DNA of 27,077 bases, from NCBI GenBank assembly GCA_041191265.1, contig JBEEPE010000151.1, forward strand, positions 1 to 27,077, in the 5' to 3' direction. This document shows positions 15,687 to 22,150 of the stretch, in pieces. The notes under the pieces are model-generated. The model was not told where the DNA came from. It did not search any database and saw only the letters and a list, made by a program, of their open reading frames with translations. A program made the position numbers and the translations under genes. Positions within the stretch are counted from its first letter, which is position 1, and each line of letters begins with the position of its first letter. The DNA is from JBEEPE01 sp041191265 (GTDB lineage: Bacteria > Verrucomicrobiota > Verrucomicrobiia > Chthoniobacterales > Chthoniobacteraceae).

Positions 15687-17906
15687 ATGCACCCGCTCAC
15701 AAAAACCACGCTCTGGCTTCTCGTTAGCCTCATCACAACAATCTGCCGCGCAACCGTCATCGAAGCCGATCTTCTCATCGTCGGAGGCAACGAATCCGCC
15801 TGTGCCGCCGCAGTCCAAGCCGCTCGCCTCGGCGTCAAACGCATCGTTCTCGTCAATGACATCGCGTGGCTCGGCGGACAGTTCAGCTCCGAAGGCGTCG
15901 GCTGCATTGACGAATGGATTCAGGTCGACGGAAGACGCACCCACTTCCCCCGCAGCGGCCTTTTCCTGGAAGTCCTCCGAAAAATCCGAGCACACAACTC
16001 ATCAACTTACGGTATCCCCAACCCCGGCAACGCGTTCTGCGGCACCGAAACCATCGAACCAGCCGCAGCCGCCGCCATCTTCGAAGATCTCGTCGCGCCC
16101 CATATCAAAAGCGGATCTCTCCGCATCGAACGCAACCTCCGACCACTAGAAGTCCTCGTCAAAGGCAACTCCGTCAACGGCGTTCGATTCGAACCCACCA
16201 CTGAACAATCCACCCCACTGACAGTTCTCGCATCCATCACCATCGACGCCTCCGATTGGGGCGATATCATCCGTCTGAGCGGAGCCCGCTACGCCGCAGG
16301 CCCCGACCTCCGCGCTCGCTACAACGAACCCAGCGCTCCCGAACAGTTCGACGACGCCGGCGAACAAGAGATGAATCCCGTCTCATGGTGCGTCGTCCTC
16401 CGCGAATCAAACGGACACGACGACATCACGCCAAAGCCTCCCACCTACGACGCTCGCTCCTTCGCCGCCCTCGATCGCATCGCACCTTGGGTAAATTCCG
16501 ACATGAGCGCCGGCATCTATTCGCCCAGCGGCAATAGTCCCTACACCCATCGCCGCCTCGTTGACCGCTGGCACAACGCGCTCCCAGCCGGTACCGAAGC
16601 AACCTTCCTCAACTACCCCACCCAAGATTACCCGCTCTGCCAACTCCCCTTACGTGTCCAAGAACTCCTTGAAAAAAACGCTGCCGGCAGTTCCCGAAGA
16701 AATATCGTCCACCTTCCTCACCACCTCCGAGACATCATCCTGCAGGACGCCAAACAGCATGCCCTCGGCATGCTCCATCACCTCCAAACCGCTGTCCATG
16801 AGCGCACAGGCGACTTTCCCCAGTCGTTCAAACACATGCGCCTAACCAACGAGTTCGGCACGCCCGACCGACTCCCGCCTAAACCCTACATCCGCGAAGG
16901 TCTCCGCCTCGAAGCGTTAGACGTTCTCAGCGAGAATGATCTGCGCGCCAAAACGAAAGAACCCCGCTGGGCCACGCGAATGCCCACCGACTCAGTCCTC
17001 GGATTCCAGTTCAACATCGATTTCCATCCCACACGCCGAAAATACCTGACCGCAGATCCCAATGGCCCTTGGCAATTCATCCACACCCCCTCACGCGGGT
17101 GGCACACCGACACCGACCGCGCTACCTTCCCACTCCGAGCCCTCATCCCAGCCGAATACAACGGCCTGCTCGGCGCAGGAAAAAATGTCGGCGTCAGCAG
17201 CGTCGTCCAATCCGCCTTCCGACTGCACGGACAAATGATGCACGTCGGCCAAGCCTCCGCCACCCTCGCCGCCTTATCGCTCCAACAAGAACGCCCTCCG
17301 CGCGAAATTGCATCCAACGCCGCTGCCGTCCGCGACCTGCAACTCCGCTTGGTTCGCGGTAATGGCGGCCCCGGAATCCTCCTCTGGCCTTGGCAAGACC
17401 TCACACCCGACGACCTCCATTTCGAGGCCGCAAACATGCTCGCGGTCCGCGGCATCTGGCGCTCCTCAGCCGACACCGTTCACTTCGAACCAGAAAAAAC
17501 GGTCACTCGACGCGAACTGGCAATCGCTCTCGTTCGCACCCTCCGCAGCTCAGTCCGCCACCAAGATTTCAGTCCCGCGTCACGCTCGCCCATTTACGAG
17601 GATTTACCAGAAGGCGAACCCTACCGCCTCGAAATCGAAGCAATGGTGGCGCGCGCATCCTTCGAACCCCACGCAAAGCGTTTCAACCCAGAAGCACCAG
17701 CCACCATCGGCAACCTCGCCGACTGGTCCACCCGATGCGGAATCACCGTTCCAAAAGGCTTCACGGAAAACGCAAATGCCCCACTTCGCCGCTCCGATGC
17801 CGTCACTCGGCTCTGGAAAATCCTTCGCGAACTGGGCGAGAGATCACTCACCCAACTCGACGATAACGACAGAAATAACATCCCCGATCACCTCGATTCC
17901 CACTAA
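15687..17906 (+). CDS. Secreted FAD-dependent oxidoreductase with SLH-like C-terminus
   Basis: A 739-residue exported flavoprotein of the FAD_oxidored type that is frequent in Planctomycetes and Verrucomicrobia. Residues 1-23 form a signal peptide (TTLWLLVSLITTICRA). The FAD-binding Rossmann start is ADLLIVGGNESACAAAVQAA, a variant of the G-x-G-x2-G fingerprint, followed by IAWLGGQFSSEGVGC, as is typical of the family. A late flavin-contact region reads LIPAEYNGLLGAGKNVGVSS (near residue 490). From about residue 573 on, the sequence resembles S-layer homology repeats: F-x-P-x3-VTRRELAIALVRTL, IEAMVARASFEPHAKRFNPEAPAT and APLRRSDAVTRLW. It ends with an Asp/Asn-rich tail, DDNDRNNIPDHLDSH. The substrate is unknown. 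The reductase core is secure; the SLH reading is by eye and moderately sure. Confidence 0.85.
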   Translation: MHPLTKTTLWLLVSLITTICRATVIEADLLIVGGNESACAAAVQAARLGVKRIVLVNDIAWLGGQFSSEGVGCIDEWIQVDGRRTHFPRSGLFLEVLRKIRAHNSSTYGIPNPGNAFCGTETIEPAAAAAIFEDLVAPHIKSGSLRIERNLRPLEVLVKGNSVNGVRFEPTTEQSTPLTVLASITIDASDWGDIIRLSGARYAAGPDLRARYNEPSAPEQFDDAGEQEMNPVSWCVVLRESNGHDDITPKPPTYDARSFAALDRIAPWVNSDMSAGIYSPSGNSPYTHRRLVDRWHNALPAGTEATFLNYPTQDYPLCQLPLRVQELLEKNAAGSSRRNIVHLPHHLRDIILQDAKQHALGMLHHLQTAVHERTGDFPQSFKHMRLTNEFGTPDRLPPKPYIREGLRLEALDVLSENDLRAKTKEPRWATRMPTDSVLGFQFNIDFHPTRRKYLTADPNGPWQFIHTPSRGWHTDTDRATFPLRALIPAEYNGLLGAGKNVGVSSVVQSAFRLHGQMMHVGQASATLAALSLQQERPPREIASNAAAVRDLQLRLVRGNGGPGILLWPWQDLTPDDLHFEAANMLAVRGIWRSSADTVHFEPEKTVTRRELAIALVRTLRSSVRHQDFSPASRSPIYEDLPEGEPYRLEIEAMVARASFEPHAKRFNPEAPATIGNLADWSTRCGITVPKGFTENANAPLRRSDAVTRLWKILRELGERSLTQLDDNDRNNIPDHLDSH

Positions 17907-17926
17907 ACGCCCGCCGCCCAAACCGC

Positions 17927-18832
17927 TTAACACACCGCGCCGCTCACCCCGTCAACTCCCCCACGCTCAGCCACCGGCGACTCCTCCCCGCGCACTAACG
18001 CAGCCGCTCGCAGCAACTCACGCATCGAACGCAGATGCAACTTGCCGCGAATGTTCGCTGCATGCGCCTCCACCGTCTTTGTGCTCACCCCTAACTTCAA
18101 CGCAATCCGTCGCGTCGAACACGCCTGCCCAAGCCATTTCATCACCTCCCGCTCACGGGCCGTCAATAATCCCAACCCCTGAAGCGACCGCTCAAACGCC
18201 GGTCCAACCGAGTTCGCAGACCGAATCTGCGCCAAAAATCCGGGCGCCGCCGCCTCGCTCACAAACAAGTGCCCACTCGCCGCCTTCAAAACCGCGTTCT
18301 TCAAAGCATCACGCCACTCCGTCTTGTGCACATAACTCGTCGCACCACGCCGAATCGCCTCATGAACAATCCCCGCATCACTGCTGCGCGAAAACACGAC
18401 CACCACTCCCCCTCCATCCGTCAATCCATCCAACTGCTCCCAATCCGGAACACCCCGCTCGTCCACAATCTCCACCACCCAAACCCGACGACGCCCCTCA
18501 ACCACCCGCAAATCCACCCGCAAATCCATCGCGCCCACCGAACCCGCCACGCGAATCAATGCGCCCGGTAAATCCACCGAAAGCCATTCGCGCAAACCAG
18601 AGCCCACCACAGGGTACGGATCCAAAATCACCACCTCCACCACCGTCTCCTCACCCACACCCCCACGAACCCCAACCCCAGAAACCGCCGCCCCAACACA
18701 ACCACCTAAGGCGACAGATCCAACATCAGCCAAAGACTTACAGGTTGCGCTGTCGCGAGCCGACAACCCACTGCCCATCTTTGAGTTCTTACCGGAATCA
18801 ACAATGCCACTTTCTTTAGAATCTGGATGCAT
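17927..18832 (-). CDS. NarL/LuxR-type regulator with degenerate receiver domain
   Basis: A 301-residue DNA-binding regulator. Residues 1-63 form a Gly/Ser/Val-rich N-terminal extension. A receiver-like domain follows (about 64-190, VVILDPYPVVGSGLREWL ... GATSYVHKTEWRDALKNAV) with the conserved Lys in YVHK and a Ser in VVVVFSRSS. Where the phospho-acceptor Asp is expected (strand 3, VWVVEIVDERG) there is Glu at about 121, so it may not be phosphorylated in the usual way. The LuxR/GerE helix-turn-helix is at about 216-275 (LLTAREREVMKWLG ... STKTVEAHAANIRGKL). The ATG at 18832 follows GGGGGA by about 7 bases; an upstream frame extension to 19036 would overlap the promoter region. No histidine kinase is adjacent. 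It is divergent from the Tm-1-like gene, which is a possible target, and convergent with the oxidoreductase. Confidence 0.88.
   Translation of the reverse strand: MHPDSKESGIVDSGKNSKMGSGLSARDSATCKSLADVGSVALGGCVGAAVSGVGVRGGVGEETVVEVVILDPYPVVGSGLREWLSVDLPGALIRVAGSVGAMDLRVDLRVVEGRRRVWVVEIVDERGVPDWEQLDGLTDGGGVVVVFSRSSDAGIVHEAIRRGATSYVHKTEWRDALKNAVLKAASGHLFVSEAAAPGFLAQIRSANSVGPAFERSLQGLGLLTAREREVMKWLGQACSTRRIALKLGVSTKTVEAHAANIRGKLHLRSMRELLRAAALVRGEESPVAERGGVDGVSGAVC
18654..18679 (-). other. G-quadruplex motif within the luxR-type gene
   Basis: On the coding (minus) strand four G-runs of 4, 4, 5 and 3 bases are separated by loops of 2, 5 and 3 bases, fitting the G3+N1-7 pattern. It encodes Gly/Val/Arg residues in the N-terminal extension, about 153-178 bases after the start codon. 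Folding in DNA or mRNA is possible but untested. Confidence 0.4.
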
Positions 18833-19065
18833 AATACATCCCCCTATCGCAACACCGACCGCAACGGTCGCTCGGAAACCGTTTTGACTCCCCGCAATCG
18901 ACTTCTTCCGTCGCGCACCCCCTGTTCTCGCCCAAAAACCGACTATTTTTATCAACTCATGACTTTCTACCGCGCATTGCCAGATTCCTGCTCCACAATA
19001 CAGCGGAGACCCGTCGCTCAGCGAACCGTCTCGCACTCAGAAAAAACCGAACCTACCCACCCACC
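18833..19065. promoter_or_regulatory. Divergent regulator / Tm-1 gene intergenic region
   Basis: At 233 bases this is the longest gene-free stretch. Close to the regulator start are two mutually exclusive hairpins: CGACCG-CAA-CGGTCG (18856-18870) and AACGGT-(9)-ACCGTT (18863-18883), which share CGGT. An AT-rich patch (18942-18955) may be a -10 region for the minus strand. A weak sigma70-like pair for the plus-strand gene is TTGCCA followed 16 bases later by TACAGC, around 18980-19005. No small gene or tRNA was recognised. Confidence 0.35.
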
Positions 19066-20298
19066 ATGGCCACCATTGCCGTTCTCGGAACCCTCGACAC
19101 CAAAGGACACGAACACGCATTCGTTGCAGACTGGATCCGTCAAGCCGGACACCAAGCCATGCTCATTGACGTCGGCACTCAAAAGCCGCCCCAAATTAAC
19201 CCGTCTTACACTCGCGAAAGCGTCTTCTCCCTCGCACACGAAGACTCCAGCATCCTGTCCTCCCTGAAAGATCGCGGCGCTGCCGTCACCAAAATGGGCC
19301 AAGTCGCCGCGAAAGCGCTCCGCGCACTCGTCGAACAAAAACGCATTCAAGGCGTCATCTCCCTCGGAGGCGGAGGCGGCACCTCCATCGCAGCCACCGC
19401 CATGCAGGCCCTGCCACTCGGCTTCCCAAAAGTCATCGTCTCCACCCTCGCGAGCGGCAACACCTCCCAATACATCGGTTCCAAGGACATCGTCCTCTTC
19501 CCCAGTATCGTGGACATCTCCGGTATCAACCGCATCTCCCGCCCCATCTTCACCCGCGCCGCCGGAGCCATCTGCGGCATGGTCGAATCCTACGTCGGCT
19601 TCCAAGCCGTTGACGAACAACCCGCCATCGTCGCCAGCATGTTTGGCAACACCACCGGATGCGTCGACCGCGCCAAAGTCATGTTCAAAAACTCGGGCTT
19701 CGAAACCCTCGTGTTCCATTGCACCGGCATCGGCGGTCAAACCATGGAATCCATCATCGACTCCGGCCTCGTCCAAGGCGTCTTCGACATCACCACCACC
19801 GAACTCGCCGACGAAGTCGTCGGTGGCGTCCTCTCCGCAGGACCCGATCGTCTCAACGCCACCGCCCGCGCAAAACTGCCCGCCGTCATCGCCCCAGGCT
19901 GTGTCGACATGGTCAACTTCCAAGGCAAAGACACCATCCCCGAAAAGTTCAAAGATCGCCTGTTCTACGAACACAACCCTCAGGTCACTCTCATGCGCAC
20001 CAACGCGGAAGAATCCGCGAAAATCGGCGCTCTCATCGCCGAGAAAGTCAATAGCTACACGGCCCCAGTCACCATCTTCTTCCCCACACGCGGTATCAGC
20101 GCCCTCTCCGGCCCCAGCCAACCCTTCCACGACCCTGAAGCGGACCAAGCCCTGTTCGCAGCCATCAAAGCCAACATCCGAAAAGACATCCCCTGCAAAG
20201 AACTCAAAGCCAACATCAACGACGCTCCCGTCGCCGATGCCATGGCGCGTGAACTCATCACGCACATCAATACCTGGAAAGCCAAACAACAGCGCTAA
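19066..20298 (+). CDS. Tm-1-like ATP-binding protein (UPF0261 family)
   Basis: A 410-residue cytoplasmic protein of the UPF0261/Tm-1 family. The plant member Tm-1 binds ATP and blocks tomato mosaic virus replication; the bacterial role is not established. The N-terminal domain starts IAVLGTLDTKGHEHAFVADW, the family hallmark. It carries the glycine-rich nucleotide-binding segment SLGGGGGTSIAATAMQAL (about residues 100-117) and VSTLASGNTSQYIGSKD. The C-terminal domain (from about 195) has MFGNTTGCVDRA, FHCTGIGGQTMES and APGCVDMVNF, all typical of the family. The ATG at 19066 lacks a clear ribosome site. It heads a plus-strand run with the CDF transporter (64-base gap) and the creatininase-like gene, and is divergent from the NarL-type regulator. 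Confidence 0.93.
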   Translation: MATIAVLGTLDTKGHEHAFVADWIRQAGHQAMLIDVGTQKPPQINPSYTRESVFSLAHEDSSILSSLKDRGAAVTKMGQVAAKALRALVEQKRIQGVISLGGGGGTSIAATAMQALPLGFPKVIVSTLASGNTSQYIGSKDIVLFPSIVDISGINRISRPIFTRAAGAICGMVESYVGFQAVDEQPAIVASMFGNTTGCVDRAKVMFKNSGFETLVFHCTGIGGQTMESIIDSGLVQGVFDITTTELADEVVGGVLSAGPDRLNATARAKLPAVIAPGCVDMVNFQGKDTIPEKFKDRLFYEHNPQVTLMRTNAEESAKIGALIAEKVNSYTAPVTIFFPTRGISALSGPSQPFHDPEADQALFAAIKANIRKDIPCKELKANINDAPVADAMARELITHINTWKAKQQR

Positions 20299-20314
20299 CC
20301 CAAACCGCCGTCCC

Positions 20315-20344
20315 TCACGCCGTCGCATCCCCCGCACGGCGTGA
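20315..20344. other. 9-bp stem-loop between the Tm-1 and CDF genes
   Basis: TCACGCCGT (20315-20323) pairs exactly with ACGGCGTGA (20336-20344) around a 12-base loop and is followed by an A-run, not a T-run. It starts 17 bases after the upstream stop and ends 18 bases before the CDF ATG. It therefore does not look like an intrinsic terminator on either strand. It could be an mRNA processing or stability element, or affect initiation of the CDF gene. Confidence 0.5.
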
Positions 20345-20362
20345 AAAAATCCACCGCAGGCC

Positions 20363-21289
20363 ATGGCCTCCCACCTGCGCATGACCGTCGAGGAACGCGT
20401 GCGCAAAGGCGCCCGCGCCGCAATCACCGGTGCCGTCACCAACCTCCTCCTCGCAACCGCAAAAATACTCGGCGGTATCTTCGGCAACAGCTACGCACTC
20501 ATCGCCGACGGAATCGAATCCTGCCTCGATCTTTTCAGCTCTGCCACAGTCTGGTTCGGCCTCTCCTTCGCCGCAAAACCCCCCGACAAAGAGCATCCGT
20601 ACGGACACGGTAAAGCCGAAACCCTGGCATCCCTCGCCGTCGCCCTCACGCTCATCGTCACCGCCATCTTCCTCGCCGCGCGCAGTATCCGCGAAATCAT
20701 CACCCCGCACCACGCACCTGCGCCCTTCACCCTCGCCATCCTCACCGGCGTCGTTCTCGTCAAAGAAGTCCTCTTCCGACGCATCCTCAAACTCTCCCTC
20801 GAAATCGGAAGCACCGCCGTTCACTCCGACGCGTGGCACCACCGCGCCGATACCTTCACTTCCCTCGCCGCCTTCATCGGCATCACCATCGCCATCATCG
20901 GCGGACCCGGCTTCGAACCCGCTGACGATTACGCCGCCCTGCTCGCCTGCATCCTCATCACCTACAACGGAATCGACCTGCTCCGCAACGCCGTCGCCGA
21001 CATGATGGACACCGCTCCCGATCCCGCCGTCCACTCCGCCGTCGCTGAAACCGCCCAATCCGTCGACCACGTCATCGCCATCGAAACCTGTCGAATCCGC
21101 AAAATGGGATTTCATTTCTACGCAGATCTACACGTCGTCGTAGACCCCGATCTCACCGTGCGACAAGGACACTCCATCGCCCACGCCGTCAAAGACGCCG
21201 TCCGCTCCAACTTCCCCTCCATCGCCGACGTCCTCGTGCACATCGAACCCGCCTCACCCAACTTCAATCCCAACAGCAACTCCAAATGA
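20363..21289 (+). CDS. Cation diffusion facilitator (CDF) metal transporter
   Basis: A 308-residue inner-membrane transporter that exports divalent metal ions (Zn, Fe, Mn or similar) in exchange for protons. Six membrane segments are visible, beginning at AAITGAVTNLLLATAKILGG (about 19-38). The metal-site region after the second segment reads ALIADGIESCLDLFSS. The family signature HPYGHGKAE follows, and the second site is HHRADTFTS (H-x3-D). A soluble C-terminal dimerisation domain runs from about 213 to 298 and contains the usual GFHFYADLHVVVDPDLTV. Metal preference cannot be read safely. The ATG at 20363 is preceded by AGG at very short spacing; an alternative ATG at 20381 is possible. Its TGA overlaps the next ATG as ATGA, indicating translational coupling. 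Confidence 0.93.
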   Translation: MASHLRMTVEERVRKGARAAITGAVTNLLLATAKILGGIFGNSYALIADGIESCLDLFSSATVWFGLSFAAKPPDKEHPYGHGKAETLASLAVALTLIVTAIFLAARSIREIITPHHAPAPFTLAILTGVVLVKEVLFRRILKLSLEIGSTAVHSDAWHHRADTFTSLAAFIGITIAIIGGPGFEPADDYAALLACILITYNGIDLLRNAVADMMDTAPDPAVHSAVAETAQSVDHVIAIETCRIRKMGFHFYADLHVVVDPDLTVRQGHSIAHAVKDAVRSNFPSIADVLVHIEPASPNFNPNSNSK

Positions 21290-22053
21290 ACCTGACTGAC
21301 CTCGCTTGGCCCACCATCCGCGACCTAGCACCCCACACCCCCATCGTCTTTCCCGTCGGAGCAATCGAGCAGCACGGGCACCACCTCCCCGTTGCCACCG
21401 ACAGCATGCTGCTCGCCGAAGTGGTCAAACGCACCCAACTCCATACCAAAAATCGAATCCTTTTCGCCCCCCTTCAGTGGCTCGGCAACTCCGATCACCA
21501 CCTGAACTTCGCTGGCACCCTCACCGCCGATCCGCGCGCCTATATCGACATGCTCAAACGACTTATCCACAACGCCGTCGAGCATGGATTCAAGCGAATC
21601 ATCTTTCTCAACGGTCACGGAGGCAATGACATCCCAGGTCGACAAGCCATCTTCGAAACCCGTCAATCCCACCGCCATCGCAACGACCTCCTCCTCCTAT
21701 TCACAACCTACTGGGACCACGCAACGCCTTGGACAACCCGAGAAGATCTCGTTCAACGCGCCATGGGACACGCCTGCGAATGGGAAACCTCAATGATCCA
21801 AGCCATCCGTCCCGATCTCGTTGGCTCCATTCAACATCTTGAGGACGTCCCCGTTGAGTTCGGGTTCGAACCCGCCTACCGAGGCTGGATCACTGATGAT
21901 CGAACCACCATGGGCCACATGGGAAAACCAAGACACGCCAACCCTGAAAAAGGCGAACACCTCCTCAATGCCTACGCACACGGCGTTTCCAATTTTCTCC
22001 TCAAACTCGAGGCGTGGGACGGACACTCTTGGTTGCCCGACTCAAATCATTAA
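21286..22053 (+). CDS. Creatininase-family metal-dependent amidohydrolase
   Basis: A 255-residue cytoplasmic hydrolase of the creatininase superfamily, whose members (creatininase, FAPy deformylase ArfB, MftE and others) cleave amide or peptide bonds with Zn, Mn or Fe. Visible metal and active-site residues are Glu28, His30 and Asp39 in GAIEQHGHHLPVATD, His111 in NGHGGND, and the Glu pair in GHACEWETS (165/167). The length is normal. Which amide it cleaves is unknown; the HGGN and HAxExETS pattern fits the broad family more than true creatininase. It starts inside the stop codon of the CDF gene (ATGA). Coupling to a metal exporter and a Tm-1 protein is notable because the enzyme itself needs divalent metal. 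It is convergent with the giant Ig/RCC1 gene. Confidence 0.92.
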   Translation: MNLTDLAWPTIRDLAPHTPIVFPVGAIEQHGHHLPVATDSMLLAEVVKRTQLHTKNRILFAPLQWLGNSDHHLNFAGTLTADPRAYIDMLKRLIHNAVEHGFKRIIFLNGHGGNDIPGRQAIFETRQSHRHRNDLLLLFTTYWDHATPWTTREDLVQRAMGHACEWETSMIQAIRPDLVGSIQHLEDVPVEFGFEPAYRGWITDDRTTMGHMGKPRHANPEKGEHLLNAYAHGVSNFLLKLEAWDGHSWLPDSNH

Positions 22054-22075
22054 GCAGAGCCCCAACGCGTAAACA

Positions 22076-22125
22076 GACCCGTCCAGACTCCCTCACCAAG
22101 GACCCGTCCAGACTCCCGCTGCCTT
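22076..22125. repeat. Two-copy 25-base tandem repeat between convergent genes
   Basis: GACCCGTCCAGACTCCC occurs at 22076-22092 and again at 22101-22117, a period of 25 bases with the remaining 8 bases diverged. It lies in the 97-base gap between the creatininase-like stop and the end of the giant Ig/RCC1 gene. No hairpin terminator was seen there. Two copies are too few to call anything more than a short duplication. Confidence 0.6.
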
Positions 22126-22150
22126 CCGTGACACTCACACCGCCCACCAA

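Noticed and set aside
17308..18819. Plus-strand open frame of about 500 codons across the oxidoreductase end and the regulator
   Set aside because: It overlaps two recognised genes in other frames, and the product is Pro/Ser-rich without motifs.
18833..19036. N-terminal extension of the NarL-type regulator
   Set aside because: It would cover the whole divergent promoter region, has no family match, and the ATG at 18832 has a ribosome site.
19018..20487. Long minus-strand open frame (about 489 codons) opposite the Tm-1 gene
   Set aside because: It is antisense to a clearly recognised family protein, is rich in Gly/Asp/Val as expected from the opposite strand of this GC-rich code, and shows no domain motif.
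20315..21115. Minus-strand open frame opposite the CDF gene
   Set aside because: Gly/Asp/Glu-rich shadow of a membrane transporter gene, with no recognisable domain.
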